Shown piece after piece: positions 48,301 to 59,057 of a DNA stretch of 64,000 nt. Positions within the stretch are counted from its first letter, which is position 1. Every line of letters begins with the position of its first letter. The stretch lies in assembly GCF_014898815.1 (NCBI RefSeq), contig NW_026515539.1, forward strand, positions 2,418,001 to 2,482,000, given 5' to 3'. Source of the DNA: Panonychus citri (taxonomy: Eukaryota; Arthropoda; Arachnida; Trombidiformes; Tetranychidae). Position numbers and translations under genes: made by a program. Below the pieces are notes generated by a model. It had not been told where the DNA came from and did no database searches. It worked only from the letters and a program-made list of their open reading frames with translations.

Positions 48301-48927
48301 TTATTTGAGAACATAATCTTCAGGATAATCAATGATTTTCGGGTATTCTTTCAATTCTTTCGGATCAATTTTACCACTAATTTTAGGAATAGGATTTAGT
48401 TGCCTAATCTGATCACAAATGTTTTCCATTATATGTTTGGGCACTTGATCATCTGGGAAGAGATACAATTTAGCCATTTGATTTTCTCTGAAAGGATTAT
48501 GTTCACCTCCTCGTAACGCTTTGTAAACAGCCTTATAGAGAATAATTGTCGGATCTTTTTGGTGTAAATCCCAAGCAGAAGCCCAAGTTACCGCTCCTTT
48601 ACCATAATGCGAATGGTGATGATAAGTTCTCCATTTCCATTCTCCATGGGGCATAGAAATTTCTAAGAAAAGAAGAAAATCATTATACAAATACGATGAA
48701 CAGGTCAAGATTCAATCAGCATTCACTTAATTACCTTTGGTATTAATTACAACAACAACATCACCCACGTCGGTATCAAAATTGGTATCATAAATTGGTT
48801 TGAATTGTCCTTTCAAATAACCAGCGACCAAATCAGCTGAGTAAAAGGCATCTTGCCATTTGGCATCATACAGAAGCCAACGTCGGGCAAATGTACACCA
48901 TTGTTGAGTCCTGGCAAATTTATTCAT
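48301..48927 (-). CDS. MRPL13: Mitochondrial large-subunit ribosomal protein uL13m
   Basis: Two exons, 48735-48927 and 48301-48662, separated by a 72 bp intron (GTAATT...TTAG), giving 184 residues against about 178 in human MRPL13. Recognisable blocks are QQWCTFARRW at the N-terminus, GDVVVVINTK before the intron, and KDPTIILYKAVYKALRG and LYLFPDD after it, all typical of uL13m. It belongs to the mitochondrial 39S ribosomal subunit. The ATG at 48927 is chosen because family similarity begins at once (MNKFARTQQW); the frame continues upstream without a methionine codon. The PGG of the consensus TGYPGG region is replaced by GKG. It ends tail-to-tail with FAH. Confidence 0.95.
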
Positions 48928-49817
48928 ACCAATTAAATTGGAATCACCAAACAAGAAGAAATTTAATTTAATCAAAATAATTTTCCAACCAAAATAAATA
49001 CCATGTGATGGTAATCGATTTTAAATCGAAAATGGAGACTACCAAAAATCGATACTTTGATTTTAACATCGATTTGAAAATCAATTATTGTTTTTTTCGA
49101 CCTGGCCCGTAGGGACAGGGGTATTATATTGTTTAGAAATCACATTCTTTCGTCTGATCTTATAACATTTTAGTGCTTTTTCTTATCTATTTGAGATAAA
49201 ATTAACTTTTTTGATAAAAATTTTCAAAAATAGATAAGGAATCAGTTTTGCGGTTAATTCAAAAATGAGAAAAGGAAATAAAGAAGAAAGAAGAGAGAAA
49301 GAAAGAGTTCGTATTGCTTTTCAAGGAAGAAAAACAATACGAAGGTGAAAAGAGAGGAAAAGACAAGAAAAGGTAAAGGAAAGAGATAGAGATAGAGAAG
49401 AGGAGCTGGTGAACGAAAATTAAAACCACTAATTAAAATTTATAATTAATTTTAGTTGAATACTTATTTAATTGATTAACAGTAAAGACAAAAAAACGTG
49501 TAGTAAACCTTTTAGCTAAAGCAATAACTATAAATTGAATAAATCACACATGCGCCAAAAATCGGGACAGGTCTTTCTTTTGCTTCAGCAAAATAATCTT
49601 ACTCTAGTCTTAAACATTATTAATAAAATCAATTTAATCAATCAATTAATAGTAGATACATTTAATGGATTTAAATCAATCAATAAGAACACAAGGAAAA
49701 TATTCTGATTATGTTAAGATTAAGTGAAAAAAGTGAATGAGAAACATTTAGTTAAACATTTATCATGAAATGGAGGTAAAAATTTTCCGATATCGATTCC
49801 ATCATTTACAATTAATA
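48928..49817. other. Intergenic, nothing recognised
   Basis: AT-rich spacer between MRPL13 and the receptor gene. It contains a purine-rich tract (49260-49400) and a short GC-rich stretch CCTGGCCCGTAGGGACAGGG near 49101-49121 that I cannot assign. Confidence 0.5.
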
Positions 49818-51209
49818 TTATAGTTTAATTGTTATAAAAGAGGGAAAAGCGATTACAATTGTTACACCGAGGGTCACCATTGATGCCATTAAAGTTGGAC
49901 TGAAGACAAATTTCCCATGTAATTTATATCCAACATCTTCACGTGCAATCCGCTCGAGGAAGAGTAAAGCCTATTAATCAGATAAAAACTAAATTAGTTA
50001 ACTATTTCAATTAAAATTTGATTACCTTTCCCATAGAGATGATTGATGATTTAGTCAGTTTTAAAGTAAAATTAAGTTTAAATCTAACAAAAAAGTGAAT
50101 CGAAACTATTGCTAATCTCGTAAATGGGAGGAATTAAATTCTTGATAACATGTTCGAACCTCTAACATATATCTCTCATCAAGATCGAGTAAACTTTTTC
50201 TGTAAACGATATCATGAAGAGCAGCAGCTTCGGTATTTATTCCGATGATGTATTTGTTGAGAAAACTTAGAGTCCAAAATAGAGCGATTGAAGTTGACCC
50301 AAGGATAAAGTATCGCCATGGATCATAGCCAGAAGAGACCATCGTATATAACAATAGTAGTCCCATGATATTGAACGAAGGGTACATGAAACTGAGATAA
50401 AAGGACCAAATTCTGTTGGCAGTATTGGTCAGTTCGATGGTCTGTGTGTACATCCGCCGATAATATTGTAAACTTTCAAGGTTCCAGGTAACTTCTGGAT
50501 GAGTTTCGATACAATGCCCGATAGCACGGAAAGTAACTTTTATCAGGGAGGAAGATGTAAATATCGTGTGCATCTTGATAAAAACAAGAATTGCAATAAT
50601 CCCGTAGGCGATTATGTGACTCATCTCAATGGTCATCTGAAGCAATCCGAATGGATGATGTGAAGATAAGTTCATGTAAAGACAGAAAGGAGAAGTTAAA
50701 AGCCAAAAGAATGAATAAATTGCGATGAATAATTTTGTGTCTTTCTTGGTTGATTTAATTTCGTTTGCAATCAACTCATTGGCTAGTGAAAGTCCAATTA
50801 ACTTCCAAGAAACTTCATATTCAGAGTAATCAATTTTAGCGAAAAGAACAATGAACATCAATATAACCATCATCAAATCACCTAATATTACAGTGACCAC
50901 ATGAATTTGGGTGAAGCAAATTAAATTACAGAAATCAAATGGAGGTAAAATGCTGAACAGCATGAAAGCATCATGACCCAAGGTAACCAAGGAAAAAAGT
51001 GAAACATAAAAAATTGAGATAATTTTGAATCGTCCAGATAGAAATGGGAAATAACTGAACTTCAAGAAATCAACAATTGAATACATTGAACTAATCGTGA
51101 ATGGAGTAATTAAATTTTTCGTTGATAACATTTCAATTTCTTTAGGGCCAAATGAATTGCCGTAATTGTTGGTTAAATGAATTTCTTTTGGCTTGATTGT
51201 TGTTATCAT
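49818..51209 (-). pseudogene. Gustatory receptor-like 7TM protein, probable frameshift
   Basis: A main frame of 365 residues from the ATG at 51209 has several long hydrophobic segments and a C-terminal part, INTEAAALHDIVY...LDLDERYMLEV, typical of arthropod gustatory receptors as expanded in mites. The frame stops at 50112, but similarity and an open frame continue at once in another frame to 50026. A good 55 bp intron (GTAATC...AATAG, 49971-50025) then leads to a last exon, 49818-49970, with GYKLHGKFVFSPTLMASMVTL, the expected final extracellular and TM7 region. The offset equals one missing base (or two extra), so this is probably a recently broken gene. A very short unrecognised intron could also restore the frame. 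Ligand unknown. Insect relatives are ion channels with an intracellular N-terminus. Confidence 0.7.
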
Positions 51210-52578
51210 TGTATTTGCTTTGTTCGTAAAACTTTTCCAATCATTTGATCAGACTTCAGATTCAGTTTGAGTTGGTTAATTAGAGAATCTAAGAGTAGTA
51301 AGTTAATATAATTTCTTCATTAGTTCCAATATTTAGATACTATTAATATTCATCTCATTTTTGTTTACTATTTAACCTTTTCGACGAGCAATCGTTTTCT
51401 GCAAGTACAATTTAATCGATTAAATTGTTTATTTAACAATCTTACTTTCAGCAATTCTTTGTAATTGATCAATTCATTGATTTGACTTTTTCATTTTCAG
51501 CTAAAGTTTCACTAACCATGTAAACTTTCTACTTCGAGCTGATATAATGAGCTTCATCCTGAATTCTATGATCGATAATTCAATAAATCTCTCATTTTTA
51601 TTAAGATGAAGACCCATTGAGATGAAAATATGTTTGAGTATCTAGTAATGTTATTCAATTTGTTCCTTGCTAAATATGATTTTAAGTTGCAATCTTTTAG
51701 TAGAGTTCTTTTAAAACGTTATTCGTTATACATTGTATTTTAATGAAGGTTAATTATTAGGTTGACTAAAAATTAGTGTCGCTTCTACTTTAATCACTTC
51801 TTAATTGTTAATACGATTTAGAAAGAAAGTGATAATTAAATACAATATTGACCACCAGAATCAATCACTTTTTATCATCTAATCTAATATTGTCACAAAA
51901 TTAATATTAAAGTAAACGAATGATTAGATGATTGATAATGAATAAAAGTGGATAAGGTGAGAGAGAAAACAATAAACGTTGGCTTATTCAAACGAAAATT
52001 TAAATTAAACTCGAAACACAATAATTGACAAAGCAAGTAGGGGCAAAGCCACCGCCTCTGGCACAAATCATCTTTGTTCCTTCCCCCTTTTTACTTTCCT
52101 TTCTCTTTCTTTCCCTTGACATGGACAATCGCTATAACACCGAAAAAAATTATAAAACTTATAATTTAAGAGTAATCACAATCAAAACTTACATCAATTA
52201 TTTAATTAATTAATTAATTAATTAGAACTTTGCATAAGATATAATATGAAAAGACTTGATTGAAATCAGCGCCATAAAGGTGCCACTCAACTGCCATCAA
52301 GATGGCGGATGGCAAGGGAAGAGGAAGAGAGAGAGAGGGGAAAAATTAAAGGGGCAGATAAGGTACTTGGCCAGGTATCAAACCAGTTTTAGTACCTGGA
52401 CAAAGTTATTATGACATTATCCGGACGCCATCCTCGTAAAATCCCTTTTACGAGCAGAATTATCGACTCAGTAGAATTTCCATATCGAAGGTTGCAGTTA
52501 GATTGTTCAATTTGTTATGATTCTCGCATTGTGGAAAATCATTTAACTATTGTTTTGAAAAATTTTTTTTCGGTGAAA
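51210..52578. other. Intergenic region with a YY1-like motif
   Basis: Mostly AT-rich, no convincing coding sequence. Near 52293-52313 it holds the palindromic GCCATCAAGATGGCGGATGGC, whose AAGATGGCGG core matches a YY1/Pho-type site, about 270 bp before the transposase start. The remainder shows no structure I can name. Confidence 0.4.
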
Positions 52579-53282
52579 ATGTCTAAGTTTGGTATAAACC
52601 ACAGAATTTTTAGGATCGAATCTATGGTTTCGAACAAAATGAACGTGAAAGCAGTTCTGCGAGACTATTCCAAAGAATTTAGAACCCGAGATTTACCCCA
52701 GGAAAGGACCATAAAAACGTAAGAATTTTTTTTCATTTTTAGGCTTTTGGTATTTTTTTCTAAATCTTTACATTTTATAGGTGTTTTGAGAAATGGAGAA
52801 GAACCGGGTCGGTTGCTGATGATAGAGAGTCCAGGAAAACTGCAACAAAATCCATAGATAATGAAGAAACGCGTGCACTAGTTGATGAATTCTTTACTGC
52901 GGAGCCTAATGCTAGTGTTCGTGTTGCAGCTCAGAGACTCAATATTTCCAAAACAAGTCTCTTCCGAATCATGAAAGAGCTTGAATTGAGCGCATATAAA
53001 ATCCAATATCTTCAGGATTTTAACCCAGATCATGAAGAAAGGAGATTTGAGTTTGCCCAATCAATGATAGAAAAGCTCCATCAAAAGGAGATCAACCCTC
53101 ATAAGATTTGGTTCTCAGATGAGTCTTGGTTCACTCTTGAAGGAGGACTCAATAAACAGAACTACAGGTTCTGCGGGAAAGTAAAACCGGATGGTTTCCT
53201 GACACGTAATCTTCATCCGAAGAAAATTCTCGTTTGGTGTGCGTTCAGCGCTGAAAAAATAAAGAAAAATCATTGCAATTAG
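52579..53282 (+). pseudogene. Truncated mariner/Tc1-like transposase with an intron
   Basis: Exon 1 (52579-52718) and exon 2 (52781-53282) join in frame across a 62 bp intron (GTAAGA donor, TTTTATAG acceptor) to give 213 residues. Exon 2 has the helix-turn-helix region (FEKWRRTGSV... NASVRVAAQRLNISKTSLFRI) and the first catalytic block IWFSDESWFTLEGG, then NLHPKKILVWCAFS. The stop at 53280 follows at once, so the second and third catalytic acidic residues of the DDE/D triad are missing and the protein cannot be an active transposase. No terminal inverted repeats were identified around it. It could survive as a domesticated DNA-binding fragment or simply be decaying. Spliced transposase genes are unusual in this superfamily. 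Confidence 0.75.
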
Positions 53283-54050
53283 AGCTCTCTAAGAAAAGTT
53301 ACAGTAATTTGAATTTTGCGGTACCCGTTGGAACGCCTTGTAAATAGTAATACTACTTGGCATGAGTTTCAAAAATTGCGATCTGGGGATTTTATTATCA
53401 TTAATTGTAACTAATCTGTATGCTATAAGCTACTAACAGTTAATAATGTTCAAGGTGTTAGCGAAAGATGATAAGGAGATCAAATAATAGATGATTAGTG
53501 ATACTAGTTTACATGAGTTACAATCCTTTTGAAGCTGGGCTTTGATGATTATCGCATTTTTACAAATCTAGTTTATGATTGATTATTCAATATCCTCTTC
53601 TCAACACAAACAATCAAACGCAATATTGAATTTAGCTCCCTGCGCATGGCACCAATAGCGCAAATCATGAATGAGTCAAATACCGGAAAAGCTTGCGACC
53701 ATTTGTGCAAATTTAATGCAATCATGTCATTATTTGTGGATAACATAATTTTGTACTGGCGCACAGCCAACCGCGCTGATTTTAAAACACTATGATCATG
53801 TACATATGTATGTGTATATTTTATGAAAGGCCATGATCCAATGAGTCGGAAAACATTTTTGGTTAATTTTAAAAATGATGGAGGATGGTGTTGTAAGTAT
53901 TCTAAAATGTTCTATTTGCCTATTCAGTATGATCACTATCATAGTTACCTAATCAATACTGACATCTATCGAACAATTTTTCAATAAATCTGTATGTAGA
54001 GCCTGAAAATTTTATATTGGTGTTTTCACACATACTTTTTCATGGTAATG
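53283..54050. other. Unassigned stretch, possibly transposon remnants
   Basis: Composition from 53590 to 53800 is more even than the surrounding genome and includes a short minus-strand open frame without recognised motifs. It may be the decayed 3' part of the transposase element or another repeat. Confidence 0.3.
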
Positions 54051-54510
54051 CCTTCAAATGACCTTGAAACACGTTATTTTACACGTGACCTGAATGACCT
54101 TGATCTTTGTATATGACAATTGAGTATCGCTTAAACTCATACTACTCAAGTCTTGAGTCTCTTTGACTCTTAGTTGTTGAGAAAATCGCAAAAAACATCG
54201 GCGAAAATAGATTAATAGCCTTGTAGAGTTGAAATTAGTCAGATGGTAATTATGACGTATCATTTCAACTGAAACTTGTTTGGAAAACAAAAGAGGCTTG
54301 ACAGGTTATCAATCATTTGAAGGACTTATATTCTATACAAGCAATTCAGCGTATTTGTTGGTTTTCTTTTCACGATTACTCAAAAACTACTTGACCGATA
54401 GGGCCCATATATTGTCTAAGGAAGTTTGGCCGATACTCAATTGTCATATATCAAGGTCAAGGTCATAAAGGTTATTCGTGAAAGAACGCACTTGAAGGTC
54501 ATTTGAAGAA
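54051..54510. mobile_element. Foldback/MITE-like element
   Basis: An arm of about 80 bp at 54051-54130 (CCTTCAAATGACCTTGAA... to GACAATTGAGTATCG) recurs in inverted orientation at 54431-54510, with roughly 75-80% identity by eye, around a ~300 bp non-coding centre that itself pairs weakly. It abuts the 5' end of the env fragment at 54539, suggesting it inserted into, or rearranged with, that element. Target duplication not resolved. Confidence 0.6.
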
Positions 54511-54538
54511 TTTTTTGAAAACTAGAAATTTTTAAAGC

Positions 54539-55078
54539 TTGGTCATGAAAAGACCACAAGTTAAGGTGGTAAATAATGAGATATTCATCTACTGTCCAGG
54601 TCACAACCTAACTCTCTTCAATCTCACGAAATCTTGCCCAAATCGAGTTCTTAAATTACCAAGTGATCTACCCTTTCAATTAAATAATGAGACATATCAA
54701 GTTTCAAATATGGCCGAATTTAAAACAGAAAAAGTGACTTCATGGTCAAGTAAAATAAATTGGAAACTTGTACCTAATGAGAGTGATGTAATCAGACTCG
54801 AACCAACTAAAATATCGATTCTTGAAACAGCAAAAAACGAACTAAAAACACCAGAAAAACATCTCTCATGGTTTGATGAATTGAAAAAGGAAGCGATCAC
54901 ATTAATCTTATCAATCATGGCAATCACAATCCTATTAACTTTAATCCTTAAGTTTTTTAAGGCTCTCTTATCCAAACCTGTCGTTGTGGCCACTTATTTA
55001 CCATCAACATCAAAAAATTCATTTGATGATAATGAAATGAATTCACCAGAAACTTTACCACTGAGTTCCCTTTATTAA
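54539..55078 (+). pseudogene. Envelope-like protein, C-terminal fragment
   Basis: 179 codons of a retroviral/errantivirus-type envelope C-terminus. It has an ectodomain part with two cysteines and potential N-glycosylation sites, a linker, one strongly hydrophobic membrane segment (about residues 119-141) and a ~38-residue cytoplasmic tail rich in Ser and Pro. The N-terminal part of the protein is absent: the frame begins just after a foldback element. It is identified by layout and by its place before an LTR; no precise family was assigned. It is a truncated, old copy. Confidence 0.6.
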
Positions 55079-55130
55079 TTATATTATTCCATATTAATCT
55101 CTTCTTTTTTATTATTTTATTTTTAATCAG

Positions 55131-56230
55131 ATGTTTTTAGAGGAACAAGAGGAGGCAGATAACAGAGCTTTGGCTCGACATTTAGCCAGTGTTAAAAGAG
55201 CTTCAGAAAAGTTCGAGGCCGAAAAACGTGCTCAACGAAATAAACGAAAAGCAATGAGAAAGAATGGCGAGATCCCTGAATTGGTGGCAAATACAATTCC
55301 AAGACCGATACCAGGATCTAATGATTGGAATGACGTTCCCAATATTATTCATAAGTTTTCCCAAAACCCCCCAATTAATGAAACTAATATTCCTAATCAA
55401 TCTCCCGAACCTGAAACCAGTCGATGCAGGAAAGATACTTTCAATCATTTAGCTTATTTTATGATCGCTACAAGCTTCCTTCGAACAGTTTTTAATAATT
55501 ATGGTACTCCTATTTTAGATAGACTAAAAGTTAAACAAGCAACATTTCAATCGACCCAAATTAAACATAGAGCTTTTGCTAAAGTTACAATCTCCACCTC
55601 AAGTGAGAATAATTTAAAGGTTGCGATAAATCTCTTAAGAAATTGCTTACCTCCAGAAACTACTTGGAGAATGTTAGATAAAAATCATTGCTCCATTTGC
55701 TTCCGTCCAGATCATAACATGATGAATTGTAATTCATGTTCCGCCTGCTTTAAGTTAGGTCACCATATAGCAAATTGTCCTTGGTTAAAACCAAATGAAG
55801 CTCAAACTTCTACAGTAAATACTGTCAGCTCATTCAACTATAAGAAGCATAAAAGGCAACAGAAAACTAAGCCTATGCGAGACCAATTTAATCGAGCTTT
55901 CTGGCAGTCACCAGGTTTAATCCCACCCGATGATATCCTAGAGAAAATGCAACCTATTGGGTTACCACCTAAACCTTTGCTATAGATACAAAGGGTATAT
56001 CAGCTGTTGATTTTTTCTTTCCTGGAACGACTGGTTCAAAGAGACATGATCATGATAGACCAATCAGTGGTCATAGTCCTGAATCCGATTCCAGTTATAC
56101 CCTAAAATTATACCGTAAATATGTAACCTTGAAAGAGGAGAAGAAAGAATTTCCGATAGGAGATGAGCTCAGAAATTTAATATGTAGAGGAAAAACATGG
56201 ATCCAAGTTTCGAACAGAGACTGTTCTTAA
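55131..56230 (+). CDS. Accessory ORF with two CCHC zinc knuckles
   Basis: 284 residues from 55131 to 55985. The N-terminus is a charged, probably coiled-coil region (about residues 1-50), the middle is unassigned, and two CCHC knuckles (C-x2-C-x4-H-x4-C) stand in tandem near residues 187-218, followed by a basic stretch. Exactly at the stop a second frame opens and continues for about 84 codons to 56230, so the protein is either frameshifted or extended by ribosomal frameshifting. The ATG follows a pyrimidine-rich stretch ending in CAG, a good splice acceptor, so expression from a spliced mRNA is plausible. A nucleic-acid-binding protein downstream of env is not standard for gypsy elements. 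Function unknown. Confidence 0.6.
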
Positions 56231-56233
56231 TAG

Positions 56234-56475
56234 TGTAACAAAACTGGTCTTCAAACCAGTTCTCTTTGTTTAACCAGGTACCACCTCTCACGTGGTACCT
56301 GGTTAATCTGATTGGATAAATTTTGTTGAAGATGAAGGAGATGAGGGAGAAGAAAATCTCCATCATCACCAATATAATGGCCGTTTTTCAGCCATTTTCC
56401 TTATGGAAACTCGGGGTAAAGTTACCCAACATTGTGTTGATAATAAATACATTTTAAACTAAGTGTTTTCCTACA
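56234..56475 (+). repeat. Candidate LTR of the env-bearing element
   Basis: A 242 bp stretch beginning TGTAACA and ending CCTACA. It has an AATAAA near its end (about 56443) and two hairpins: AACTGGT...ACCAGTT (56242-56261) and a 14 bp stem with a 7 nt loop (56271-56305). It is followed four bases later by TGGCACCCTTACGGGG. Only one copy is in the window, so the limits rest on termini and context. Confidence 0.45.
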
Positions 56476-56479
56476 TCAT

Positions 56480-56495
56480 TGGCACCCTTACGGGG
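56480..56495 (+). other. Candidate primer binding site
   Basis: TGGCACCCTTACGGGG begins with the TGG expected to pair with a tRNA CCA end and lies just after the candidate LTR. The tRNA was not identified. Confidence 0.4.
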
Positions 56496-57671
56496 ATTAG
56501 TTAATGTGCTTAATTACATTTAATGTGAAGTAATATATTGTTATAATGATAAGTTTCTTTGTGATTTAAGTAAATGACTTGGGCTTAAACATCAGTTCAA
56601 CAAAAAAACCATAGTGAATTTATGGTGATTGTTTTCTTTAAGAAAAGAGTTAATGTTTTAATGTTTAATAATTACTGTACTATTTAAATAGGTGATACAT
56701 ACTATATCAAAAGTTACACGTAATTACAACCCAACCTGTTCAACCTTACGTGTATTTCATATAAAACATTTGAACCTTGTGGAAGGTTAAAGTGAACTTT
56801 ATTCAACTAAATAAAAGTGTGGTGATTGTAATAACCTGGTCAGAAGGTTAGGTTAGGTTAATTGGGCTGTAATAAAACAAAATTATTAATAATTAAAAGA
56901 TCACAATTGATAAAAATCAGCATATTGAATAAATCAATCAACACAAACTCGACTATTAATTTGGAAATAACAAATTGAATCAAAACAGAAGTCAATTACT
57001 GGAGAAGAATTTTGGCCACTGAAAAGATAAGTATTTCAATTATAATCATTTTTTATCCTAATCATTTAAAATAAACATAATCAATCAAATTTGAAGTGAT
57101 ACGTGCAACAAAATATAATATAATTCTGTTTAGTCCATTCAATTAATATCTTAAACTTCTACAACCATGATAAATTTCATTTATCATTTTTGCACTATCG
57201 ACCTGAATGTTCATTCATTTGAACTTTTGACATTAAATAAATTCATTTGGTGCGGAGTTTTAATTGTTAAATATTAGACAGTTGATTCAATAATCAGAAT
57301 TGAAATGAATTAACGAATGAAATTCCAAGGTGCTTTTTTCTGCATAATCTATACTCAGTAGTTTCATCTAAGGTAGAAATTTTCCTGGTTAATTTAAGAA
57401 ACATCCATACAATTCTGTAAAAGGAAAGACCGATTAAAACTTCATAGTTAAGTAAATCCAATTTAATTAAAAAGAGATTATTATTATTAAACACTATCTT
57501 GATGTAATACAGTCACGTATCATCTCATTCAACCTCGATTCAAAACAAATAATTATTACATTTCATTTCAACCTCAATTTAAAATAATCAATTATTTCAC
57601 TTCAATATAAATCATCGCTGTTTTCAATATAATTCGTCATTGATTGAATTAACTGATTCATTAAACCAGAA

Positions 57672-57794
57672 ATTACCTTCAACAATTAAACAATAAAACA
57701 ATAAACAATTGAATTACCTTCAACAATTAAACAATAGAAGAATAAACAAATAAATTACCTTCAACAATTAAACAATGAAATAATGAACAATTGA
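57672..57794. repeat. 41 bp minisatellite, 3 copies
   Basis: Units starting ATTACCTTCAACAATTAAAC at 57672, 57713 and 57754. Confidence 0.85.
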
Positions 57795-57927
57795 ATTCAA
57801 TCAGTTATAAATAAAATTAATTCTTGAATTGGTTGAGACAAATTAACTACAATCATAATTGAAATCAGTCAACTATAATTAAAGTAAATCATTGAAATTT
57901 TCTCAAACTGAAGTGAACTTTTAATAA

Positions 57928-58135
57928 TTGAAAGCAACCAACCATAATTAAATATAATTATCTGCACTTTTTGAATTGAATTGAACTCAACAACAATTGA
58001 AAGCAACCAACCATAATTAAATATAATTATCTGCACTTTTTGAATTGAATTGAACTTAACAACAATTGAAACCAACCAATCATAATTGAAGTATAATTAT
58101 TCGAACTTTTGAATCAAAATTGCACTTATAATAAT
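57928..58135. repeat. 69 bp minisatellite, ~2.9 copies
   Basis: Units starting TTGAAAGCAACCAACCATAA at 57928 and 57997 and, slightly changed, at 58066. Confidence 0.85.
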
Positions 58136-58200
58136 TGACTTCGCTCTCAATCAAATATGATTAACTCTATCCTCAATTAAATACAATTAAATTCTCTCTT

Positions 58201-58764
58201 AGTTCTCTCTCTTTTAATTTCAAGTCTCTTTCTTCTCTCTCTTTTGAATTTAGCTCTCTTTCTTTTAAATTTCAAGTCTCTTTCTTCTCTCTCTTTTGAA
58301 TTTAGTTCTCTCTCTTTTAATTTCAAATTTCTTTCTTCTCTCTCTTTTGAATTTAGTTCTCTCTCTTTTAATTTCAAATTTCTTTCTTCCCTCTCTTTTG
58401 AATTTAGTTCTCTCTCTTTTAATTTCAAGTTTCTTTCTTCTCTCTCTTTTGAATTTAGTTCTCTCTCTTTTAATTTCAAGTTTCTTTCTTCTCTCTCTTT
58501 TGAATTTAGTTCTCTCTCTTTTAATTTCAAGTCTCTTTCTTCTCTCTCTTTTGAATTTAGTTCTCTCTCTTTTAATTTCAAATTTCTTTCTTCTCTCTCT
58601 TTTGAATTTAGCTCTCTTTCTTTTAAATTTCAAGTCTCTTTCTTCTCTCTCTTTTGAATTTAGTTCTCTTTCTTTTGATTTCAAGTTTCTTTCTTCTCTC
58701 TCTTTTGAATTTAGTTCTCTTTCTTTTGATTTCAAGTTTCTTTCTTCTCTCTCTTTTGAATTTA
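58201..58764. repeat. 51 bp minisatellite, ~11 copies
   Basis: Pyrimidine-rich units of the form TTCTCTCTCTTTTAATTTCA... repeat every 51 bp with minor variants (one 52 bp unit). Because 51 is a multiple of three, long frames stay open on both strands. The minus strand reads a 17-residue charged repeat (KERELNSKEREER) and the plus strand a hydrophobic one. I regard these frames as by-products of the repeat. Confidence 0.9.
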
Positions 58765-58855
58765 ATTATATTCCTTTTAATTAAGTTTTTTTCTCTTCTA
58801 ATTATGTGTAAAACATTTTGTTTGTTTTTTTGTTTAATTATTATCTTTTGGTGAT

Positions 58856-59047
58856 ATGAACAATAATGATCATTATTTAAATATAGAGGAACAAGAAGAA
58901 ATACAATTAATACTCGGAATTCAGTTTAGAGAATCTACAATCAAAATATTACAACTATTAAGTTTTCTCTCTCCATTAATTATATTACTAATTTGGTTTA
59001 TCTTTAAATTACATCAATTATACATTGAAACTCACTTCTCACCTTAA
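58856..59047 (+). CDS. Small membrane-segment ORF before gag
   Basis: 63 codons from an ATG, ending 2 nt before the ATG at 59050. The N-terminus is acidic (NIEEQEEIQ) and one hydrophobic segment covers about residues 35-56. No family recognised. Its position directly before gag could mean a small upstream ORF of the element or chance. Confidence 0.3.
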   Translation: MNNNDHYLNIEEQEEIQLILGIQFRESTIKILQLLSFLSPLIILLIWFIFKLHQLYIETHFSP

Positions 59048-59057
59048 ATATGGATGA

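Larger units (their letters stand above)
56496..58200. other. Long AT-rich leader or intergenic stretch with minisatellites
   Basis: No coding sequence recognised. It contains a 41 bp repeat in three copies (57672-57794) and a 69 bp repeat in almost three copies (57928-58135). If the LTR call is right, this is an unusually long 5' leader of the second copy; otherwise it is ordinary intergenic DNA. Confidence 0.5.

Noticed and set aside
58177..58735. Long minus-strand frames with a 17-residue charged repeat (KERELNSKEREER type)
   Set aside because: They arise because the 51 bp minisatellite unit is a multiple of three; overlapping frames are open on both strands and no start context or non-repetitive domain is present.
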